In this document: in pieces, positions 1 through 4,520 of the stretch
Numbering within the stretch: position 1 is the stretch's first letter
How the letters are laid out: each line of letters opens with the position of its first letter
Assembly (NCBI GenBank): GCA_002350445.1
Contig: DEEV01000122.1
Location: 26,380-31,841, forward strand
DNA length: 5,462 nt
Direction of reading: 5' to 3'
From: Treponema sp. UBA2869
GTDB taxonomy: Bacteria; Spirochaetota; Spirochaetia; Treponematales; Treponemataceae
Made by a program: the position numbers and the translations under genes
Notes under the pieces: generated by a model
Seen by the model: the letters and a program-made list of their open reading frames with translations, nothing else
What the model was told of the DNA's origin: nothing
Database searches by the model: none

Positions 1-1
1 T

Positions 2-676
2 TTTGGAATGATTGTTCTTACAGTTGTTCTTGGCGTTGCTTCTGGAAACGGCGGCTACTTAGGAATTATCATCAAAACAATTCTTTTCTTTATTTGTGCA
101 TTTATTGCTGGTTTTGTAATCTATAAAGTATTTAAATGGTATGATAACCGCCATCCAAGAACACACCGCATTCCAATTTATGCACTCGGAATTGCATTTA
201 TTTTTGCATACGCCGCAGAAAAATTTTTTGGTATTGCAGACATCACAGGCGCTTATATTGCAGGAATTGTTTTCTGCAGCTTGAACGATGCAACCTATAT
301 GGAATCAAAAATTGACATCAACTCTTATATGATTTTCAGCCCGATTTTCTTTGCAAGCATAGGCTTAAAAACAGATCTTTCGGGATTAAACAGCACTCTT
401 ATTCTGTTTGCCATTTGCTTTGTAATTATAGGCTGTCTTTCAAAAATTATCGGTTGTACCGGAATTGCACTTCCGCTAGGCTTTAATAAACACGAAGCAC
501 TTCAGATTGGCTTTGGTATGATGGTTCGCGGAGAAGTTGCTTTGATTGTTGCACAAAAAGGACTTTCGGTTGGTATTGTAGATTCGCAGTATTTTGCATC
601 GGTGATTCTTTTAATTATCATTTCTTCTATGATAGTACCTGTACTACTAAAAAAATCCTTTGCGAAATCAGCATAA
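2..676 (+). CDS. Cation:proton antiporter, CPA2 family (5'-truncated by window edge)
   Basis: This is the C-terminal part of a membrane antiporter that exchanges Na+ or K+ for H+ across the inner membrane. The frame is open to the window edge, and the codons before the first ATG (position 8) read Phe-Gly. That fits the family pattern in which an Asp-rich ion-binding helix runs into GMIVLTVVLG, so the ATG at 8 is internal and not the start. About 224 residues are visible, against roughly 380-400 for full-length members. Numbered from the ATG at 8, the family marks are GAYIAGIVF (81-89), PIFFASIGL (112-120) and RGEVALIVA (174-182), with about seven hydrophobic segments and a short basic tail. 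The ion-binding helix lies outside the window, so the transported ion cannot be read. No intrinsic terminator follows the stop, and the next gene in the same direction is the SRP RNA, 95 bases on. The family is clear; the substrate is not. Confidence 0.9.
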   Translation, partial: FGMIVLTVVLGVASGNGGYLGIIIKTILFFICAFIAGFVIYKVFKWYDNRHPRTHRIPIYALGIAFIFAYAAEKFFGIADITGAYIAGIVFCSLNDATYMESKIDINSYMIFSPIFFASIGLKTDLSGLNSTLILFAICFVIIGCLSKIIGCTGIALPLGFNKHEALQIGFGMMVRGEVALIVAQKGLSVGIVDSQYFASVILLIIISSMIVPVLLKKSFAKSA

Positions 677-733
677 TTAACTGTAAAAAATGACTCCCGT
701 CTTGCGTCCCTGAAAACAACGCAGAGAAAACTG

Positions 734-762
734 TTGAAACAAAGTTAAAAATATTGTAGATT
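734..762 (+). promoter_or_regulatory. Sigma-70-type promoter of the SRP RNA
   Basis: The -35 box is TTGAAA (734-739) and the -10 box is TAGATT (757-762), separated by exactly 17 bases. The predicted start falls at about 769-770, two or three bases before the first base of the closing stem of the SRP RNA. That independent agreement is the main support. Each box differs from consensus at one or two positions. The rest of the 677-771 spacer shows only a weak 6-bp inverted repeat near 702-724, with no T run behind it. Confidence 0.7.
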
Positions 763-771
763 TAGTTTTAC

Positions 772-899
772 AAGAGCCCTTGGATGAGTCCAGATGCCCT
801 GCACACAATTGTTAGAAAACCCCGTCAGATCCGGAAGGAAGCAGCGGTATCTTTCGTATTGTGGTGATTGGGATTATCTGGGCTCTTTCAAGGGCTCTT
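772..899 (+). ncRNA. ffs: Signal recognition particle RNA, bacterial small (4.5S) type
   Basis: This RNA scaffolds the signal recognition particle. With Ffh it targets ribosomes making membrane and exported proteins to FtsY. The domain IV apex is unmistakable: GTCAG (824-828), the GGAA tetraloop (833-836) closed by CC/GG, and GGAAGCAGC (837-845). The rest folds as one long rod: 772-782 pairs with 889-899 (11 bp), 786-795 with 876-885 (10 bp, one G-U), 797-799 with 870-872, 802-809 with 858-866 (one bulged G), and 815-818 with 852-855. There is no Alu-type domain, so this is the short Gram-negative-like form, about 128 nt against 114 nt in E. coli. Position 829 is A where many bacterial RNAs have G. 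The RNA has its own promoter (734-762), and its outer stem followed by T's ends the transcript. The neighbouring genes are not secretion genes. The ends are inferred from pairing and could be off by a few bases. Confidence 0.95.
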
Positions 900-904
900 T
901 TTTT
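886..904 (+). terminator. Intrinsic terminator built from the 3' arm of the SRP RNA
   Basis: The 3' arm CAAGGGCTCTT (889-899) pairs perfectly with AAGAGCCCTTG at 772-782, and seven T's follow (898-904). The terminator stem is therefore the closing helix of the SRP RNA, not a separate hairpin behind it. The T run overlaps the stop codon of the convergent phosphatase gene (903-905). On the minus strand no T run follows the same stem, so it should work only rightward. Confidence 0.72.
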
Positions 905-2156
905 AGAAACGAATATTCATTACCGTAATATCGTCAGGTAATAGCGCCTGCTGGATCCAGTCTTTTACAGTCTTTTCAATAGTTTCGCCGGCCTTGTGAA
1001 CATCCGTATTAAACAGATTTCCAAAAAATTCCTTTGTACGCTGTTCATCATAACGAACGCCGTCATTGTTCTGCATATCCGTAAATCCGTCAGAATACAA
1101 ATCAATCTGTAAATCTGGCTTAATCGGCATTTTATAAGCACCCTTCTGCGAACCTGAAAGTGCCTGAGAAACTGCACCCATTCCAAATGGAGGCAAAGAA
1201 GGTTCAAGAGTTGCAACGCGTCCTTTTCCGTTTTCATCCTTTAAGAAAGCAAAAACATTTGTATGACCGCAGTTATAAACTTCTATATAACCTGCTTTAT
1301 AATCAACACAACAAAGTGCTCCGGTTATAAAGTTTCCTACAGGAACTATTTCCTGCAAAAAATCGTCAAGCATTGCAACAAGGCGGGATGGTGAAAATTT
1401 TGAGCAGTCCATAAGTTTGAGCATAGAAAACAGCGAACCCAGGGTTACTGTCAGCAAAGCTGCCGAAACATTTTTACCAGAAACGTCAAAACTTCCTATA
1501 ATGTAACGGCCGTTACAAAATTCCTTTGCAATGTAGTAATCGCCGCCAACCGCATTTGCCATACTATTCCAGATACATACATCAAACGGGAAGCCTTTTG
1601 TTTCAGAATTTGATTTAAGCATATTCTGCTGAATTGCCGCAGCTTTATCCAGATCATGAAGTCTTAACTCTTCAATTTTGGCATTCATCTGAGCAATGGA
1701 CATAATTCCATAAAAGCTTCGTCCGCCAATAAGAACAACGACATGCTTAAAATTTTCTTTAATTGCCATAGCGTTTACTTTTGCAGCAACTTTTTCAAGA
1801 AAGTCGTTACAGTTTAAGGTAAACGGACTGAGTTTTACATATTCACCACAGGTTTTTGCAACAAGTCTCTTAAACGCAGAACTTGTAAATTCCTGTACAG
1901 TTTCCTTTTCAAGCACACCTATTACACGGTCATTTTCTTCAATAGGAATTGCAGTTAAATCCGGCTGCTCATTAAACATTTCCAGCGCAACATCAAGACT
2001 TGCACGGCTGCTTACTGTTTCTATAGGAATTGCGATAGACCCAACCTGACGTTCATTAAAACTGTTTTCAAAACCAGTTTTTTTAACATCAATAGCAGTT
2101 TTGTCAGATTCTAAATCTTCAGAAAAGAAAGAACTGTCGATAACCTCTTCTTCCAT
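903..2156 (-). CDS. PPM-type serine/threonine phosphatase (SpoIIE/RsbU class) with N-terminal CBS-like pair
   Basis: This is a predicted cytoplasmic, metal-dependent protein phosphatase of 417 residues. In known relatives such as RsbU and SpoIIE, the domain dephosphorylates an anti-anti-sigma (STAS) protein and so controls a sigma factor or partner switch. Residues 1-40 are acidic and probably disordered. Residues 41-160 look like two CBS motifs (about 41-95 and 105-160), a ligand-sensing module. Residues 161-185 are a helical linker with AAIQQNML, typical just before this catalytic domain. The catalytic domain runs from about 190 to 417, with GGD (204-206), FDVSG (223-227), the NCGH motif (295-298), YSDG (354-357) and DDIT (408-411). 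All the expected metal-binding aspartates are present. The usual SGKG/SGHG is SGKN here. A strong AGGGG site lies 9 bases before the ATG. No STAS protein, anti-sigma kinase or sigma factor is in the window, so the target is unknown. The gene converges on the SRP RNA. Confidence 0.93.
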   Translation of the reverse strand: MEEEVIDSSFFSEDLESDKTAIDVKKTGFENSFNERQVGSIAIPIETVSSRASLDVALEMFNEQPDLTAIPIEENDRVIGVLEKETVQEFTSSAFKRLVAKTCGEYVKLSPFTLNCNDFLEKVAAKVNAMAIKENFKHVVVLIGGRSFYGIMSIAQMNAKIEELRLHDLDKAAAIQQNMLKSNSETKGFPFDVCIWNSMANAVGGDYYIAKEFCNGRYIIGSFDVSGKNVSAALLTVTLGSLFSMLKLMDCSKFSPSRLVAMLDDFLQEIVPVGNFITGALCCVDYKAGYIEVYNCGHTNVFAFLKDENGKGRVATLEPSLPPFGMGAVSQALSGSQKGAYKMPIKPDLQIDLYSDGFTDMQNNDGVRYDEQRTKEFFGNLFNTDVHKAGETIEKTVKDWIQQALLPDDITVMNIRF

Positions 2157-2357
2157 AAAACGTTTCCCCTACTTTTTATGATTTGGAAAAAATCTGAATA
2201 CACAACAAGAACTGAATAACAAACTTTTTTCCTATTATCATTTTAGCATCAAAAAAACATCATACACAGGTTAAATTAGGATTTTTTTGTTATTTTCTAG
2301 AAAAAAAAGAAGAAAATATGATTTTTTATATTCCTTGTTTAAGTAAAGTTTCTTTAA
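2157..2357. other. A/T-rich divergent spacer with phased tracts and a 12-bp palindrome
   Basis: This spacer separates the divergent phosphatase and symporter genes. It holds T or A runs of 6-8 centred near 2227, 2254, 2285, 2305 and 2325. The last three are about two helical turns apart, which suggests bent DNA just upstream of the symporter promoter. A perfect palindrome, TTTTCTAGAAAA, lies at 2293-2304 and could be an operator or chance in AT-rich DNA. The phosphatase gene's ribosome site (AGGGG on the minus strand) is at 2166-2170. I see no convincing -35/-10 pair for the phosphatase, although the region must contain its promoter. No small gene is evident. Confidence 0.45.
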
Positions 2358-2386
2358 TTGACAAAAATTCTTCTTCAAGTTATAAA
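2358..2386 (+). promoter_or_regulatory. Near-consensus sigma-70 promoter of the symporter gene
   Basis: The -35 box TTGACA (2358-2363) is a perfect consensus. A 17-base spacer follows, then the -10 box TATAAA (2381-2386), which differs from consensus only in its last base. The start is predicted near 2393, giving a leader of about 60 nt before the ATG at 2454. The A/T tracts upstream resemble an UP element. The TTG of the -35 box is in frame with the symporter and could be mistaken for a start codon. Confidence 0.85.
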
Positions 2387-2401
2387 TGAAATAAGGCAAA
2401 G

Positions 2402-2437
2402 GGGCCGCAGGAACAGAATTCTTGCGGTCTTTATTTT
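2402..2437 (+). promoter_or_regulatory. Terminator-like hairpin in the symporter leader (candidate attenuator)
   Basis: CCGCAGGAA (2405-2413) pairs with TTCTTGCGG (2419-2427), giving nine pairs with one G-U around a 5-base loop. Three more pairs (two G-U, one G-C) extend it down to 2402/2430. A T-rich stretch, TTTATTTT (2430-2437), follows at once. The element sits between the promoter and the ribosome site at 2442 and begins about nine bases from the predicted transcript start. It has the form of an intrinsic terminator that would cut off the gene, but it could instead be a 5' stem that protects the mRNA. I found no strong antiterminator pairing and no leader peptide. Confidence 0.6.
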
Positions 2438-2441
2438 AAAT

Positions 2442-2447
2442 AAGGAG
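2442..2447 (+). promoter_or_regulatory. Ribosome binding site that fixes the symporter start at 2454
   Basis: AAGGAG lies six bases before the ATG at 2454-2456, which is ideal spacing. It favours this ATG over the in-frame TTG at 2358, which has no such site and is part of the -35 box. Confidence 0.85.
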
Positions 2448-2453
2448 TTTTTA

Positions 2454-3695
2454 ATGGAAAAAAATCAAAATTCAAAGAAAATTTCACTGGCAATGCAGAT
2501 TTTTATCGCTCTAATTCTTGCTGTAATTGCAGGTCTTCTTATGCAGAAGGTTCCAGAAGTTGCAAGCGGATACATCAAACCGTTTGGTACAATTTTTTTG
2601 AATCTTGTTAAATTTATTGTTGGTCCAATTGTTCTTTTTTCGATTATGGCTGGCATTGTTTCGATGAAAGATCTTAAAAAGCTTGGAGCAATCGGTGGAA
2701 CTACACTTGTTTATTATTTCTGTACTACTGCGATTGCGGTTTCTATTGGTCTTGCAATAGCTACAATTTTTAAGGGCTCGTTCCCTGCTCTTTCTACCGC
2801 AAGTCTTACTTATACACCTCCAAAGGTCACCACTGCACTTGATGTTCTTGTAAACATTTTCCCTTCAAACTTTATTGTTCCAATTTCCAGTGCAAATATG
2901 CTTCAGGTAATTGTAATGGCAATTCTTATCGGCTTTGCAGTTATTCTGCTTGGTGAAAAAGTTGAAGCTTCGATTGTTTCAATAAACCGTCTGAACGATA
3001 TTTTCATGAAATGTATGGAGATGATTTTAAAGCTTTCTCCTGTTGGCGTGTTCTGTCTTTTAACTCCGGTAATTGCTTCAAACGGAGCTGCTGTAATCGG
3101 TTCCCTTGCAAAAGTCCTTCTTGTAGCATATATCTGCTATATTTTGCATGCTATTATTGTTTATTCATTTTCTGTAGCAACCTTTGGAGGAGTTTCTCCG
3201 CTTAAATTCTTTAAGGAAATGGCACCAGCTATTGCTTTTGCGTTCTCAAGTGCATCTTCAGTTGGAACTTTACCTTTAAATATTGAATGTACAAAGAAAC
3301 TGGGCGTTTCTAAAGAAGTTTCTTCATTTGTTCTGCCTCTGGGTGCGACAATCAATATGGACGGAACTGCAATTTACCAGGGTGTATGTGCTATTTTTAT
3401 TGCAGCATGTTATGGAATTGATTTGAATCTTGGTCAAATAATTTCTATTGTACTTACTGCAACTCTTGCTTCAATTGGTACAGCTGGCGTTCCAGGAGCC
3501 GGAATGGTAATGCTTGCAATGGTTCTTACTTCTGTAGGACTTCCTGTTGATGGAATTGCACTTGTTGCCGGTGTTGACCGCATTTTTGATATGGGACGCA
3601 CTACCCTCAACATTACAGGTGATGCTTCTTGTACAGTTATTGTTTCAAATATGCTTAAAAAGCGTGAAGCAAAACTTGCTGCTAAAAACCAGTAA
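2454..3695 (+). CDS. Dicarboxylate/amino acid:cation symporter (DAACS/SLC1, GltP-GltPh-like)
   Basis: This is an inner-membrane, cation-driven uptake system, probably for glutamate, aspartate or a C4-dicarboxylate. It is 413 residues long from the ATG at 2454, the usual family size. Eight transmembrane segments and two re-entrant hairpins are expected. Visible marks are the Ser-rich HP1 tip FSSASSVGTLP (264-274), NMDGT in TM7 (301-305), GVPGAG in HP2 (345-350), and the TM8 binding helix with D375, D379, R382, T383, N386 and D390. In archaeal GltPh, NMDGT helps bind Na+ and the TM8 arginine binds the side-chain carboxylate. Its presence here argues for an acidic rather than neutral substrate. 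The HP2 and TM8 sequences resemble Na+-coupled GltPh more than DctA. The gene has its own strong promoter and a leader hairpin, and looks monocistronic. Its end overlaps the convergent TSUP gene by 14 bases. Choosing between glutamate and dicarboxylate would need assays or phylogeny. Confidence 0.95.
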   Translation: MEKNQNSKKISLAMQIFIALILAVIAGLLMQKVPEVASGYIKPFGTIFLNLVKFIVGPIVLFSIMAGIVSMKDLKKLGAIGGTTLVYYFCTTAIAVSIGLAIATIFKGSFPALSTASLTYTPPKVTTALDVLVNIFPSNFIVPISSANMLQVIVMAILIGFAVILLGEKVEASIVSINRLNDIFMKCMEMILKLSPVGVFCLLTPVIASNGAAVIGSLAKVLLVAYICYILHAIIVYSFSVATFGGVSPLKFFKEMAPAIAFAFSSASSVGTLPLNIECTKKLGVSKEVSSFVLPLGATINMDGTAIYQGVCAIFIAACYGIDLNLGQIISIVLTATLASIGTAGVPGAGMVMLAMVLTSVGLPVDGIALVAGVDRIFDMGRTTLNITGDASCTVIVSNMLKKREAKLAAKNQ

Positions 3696-4437
3696 TAATT
3701 TTTACTAAAAGCAGTGTTAAAACAAAGATGATGAGAGGCTTTACGATTTTAGGGCCTTTCGTCATCACAAGTCCGGAACCGATATAGTTTCCAAGCATAT
3801 TACTTGCGGCAGCAGCAATTCCAAGCGGAATCATAACGCGGCCGTTAATCAGATAAACAACGAGAGCTGCAACATTTGTAGAAAAATTGATTACTTTGGT
3901 ATGGGCGTTAGCCTGCCTGAGTGACATTTTAGCAAACACATTAAATGCAATAATCAAAAAAGTGCCAGTCCCGGGACCATAAAGCCCGTCATACATTCCG
4001 ATAATCAGCGCAGAAATCATTACAATTAAGAAAGTCTTTTTACTACAGTCAAAAACTTCGGTTTCATAAGGCTTAAAAATACGCTTGTTCAAAACGCAGA
4101 AAGCAACAACCGGAAGAACGAATAAAAGCATTGTTTTGAGTGCGTTTTCTGGAACAAGCAGAGAAAGTTTTGCACCAATTACAGAACCTAAAAAACCGCA
4201 TAAAACTGATGGAATGGCAAGTTTTACAATTACAAGTTTTCCCTTTATAAAGCGAACGGTTGCAAGTCCTGTTCCAAAGGTAGAAGAAAATTTATTTGTT
4301 GCAATGGCATTGTGAATAGGAAGTCCAGCAAAAAGATAAGCTGGTAAAGAAATTAAGCCACCACCTCCGGCAATGGAATCAATAAATCCGGCAAGAAAAA
4401 GCATCGGACAGACAATTACAAAACTAAATACTGGCAT
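3682..4437 (-). CDS. TSUP (TauE/SafE) family membrane permease
   Basis: This is a predicted inner-membrane transporter of 251 residues, a normal length for the YfcA-like branch. Characterised relatives move sulfite, sulfoacetate or other sulfur-containing or organic anions; most are uncharacterised. The two internal repeats each carry a signature: GFIDSIAGGGG (17-27), followed by LPIHNAIATNKFSS (39-52), and GMYDGLYGPGTG (147-158), followed by NAHTKVINFSTN (177-188). About seven or eight hydrophobic helices fit the sequence, ending in a short hydrophobic C-terminus with no domain behind it. The start at 4437 is the only sensible one, because an in-frame stop lies two codons upstream. It has no recognisable ribosome site, but TATAAA lies six bases before the ATG. 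The gene lies 83 bases downstream of gdhA on the same strand, with two hairpins between. Nothing nearby is clearly sulfur-related, so the substrate is unknown. Confidence 0.92.
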   Translation of the reverse strand: MPVFSFVIVCPMLFLAGFIDSIAGGGGLISLPAYLFAGLPIHNAIATNKFSSTFGTGLATVRFIKGKLVIVKLAIPSVLCGFLGSVIGAKLSLLVPENALKTMLLFVLPVVAFCVLNKRIFKPYETEVFDCSKKTFLIVMISALIIGMYDGLYGPGTGTFLIIAFNVFAKMSLRQANAHTKVINFSTNVAALVVYLINGRVMIPLGIAAAASNMLGNYIGSGLVMTKGPKIVKPLIIFVLTLLLVKIITGF

Positions 4438-4463
4438 GGCTTATTTATAAAAACGTGAAAGTC

Positions 4464-4509
4464 GGTCGCTTTCGCGACCTTAACGAGAATTTGCTTACGC
4501 AAATTCTCG
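4464..4509 (-). terminator. Twin hairpins with GNRA loops between gdhA and the TSUP gene
   Basis: Read on the minus strand, the first hairpin has an 11-bp perfect stem, CGAGAATTTGC against GCAAATTCTCG (4499-4509 with 4484-4494), and a GTAA loop. Four bases later the second has GGTCGC against GCGACC (4474-4479 with 4464-4469) and a GAAA loop. Both loops are GNRA tetraloops only on this strand, which points to a minus-strand RNA structure. The first hairpin starts 11 bases behind the gdhA stop. TTT follows the second stem by three bases and TTTTT by ten, so this is a weak terminator or a 3'-end-protecting or processing element. A dispersed palindromic repeat is the main alternative. Confidence 0.58.
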
Positions 4510-4520
4510 CGGTTAGTAAA

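Noticed and set aside
702..724. Possible terminator after the antiporter gene
   Set aside because: The inverted repeat is only six pairs with an 11-base loop, and no T run follows it.
965..1237. Minus-strand reading frame of 90 codons inside the phosphatase gene
   Set aside because: It is a shadow frame within a clearly conserved catalytic domain, with no family resemblance.
2220..2300. Minus-strand promoter for the phosphatase gene
   Set aside because: Several -10-like words (TATGAT, TAAAAT, GATAAT) occur, but none has a -35 box at 16-18 bases, so no single site can be defended.
2358..2453. N-terminal extension of the symporter by 32 residues from an in-frame TTG at 2358
   Set aside because: The TTG is the first half of a perfect TTGACA -35 box. 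The added peptide is basic and unlike the family, and a well-spaced AAGGAG supports the ATG at 2454.
3011..3355. Open frames on both strands (3011-3205 plus, 3161-3355 minus) within the symporter
   Set aside because: They overlap conserved transmembrane and HP1 sequence of the symporter, and the predicted peptides have Cys/Phe-rich or arbitrary composition.
4085..4315. Plus-strand 76-codon frame opposite the TSUP gene
   Set aside because: It is antisense to a conserved membrane protein region, with no supporting ribosome site or similarity.
4464..4509. CRISPR repeat, attachment site or transposon end
   Set aside because: There are only two different hairpins, with no repeated unit and spacer pattern, no integrase or transposase, and no target duplication.
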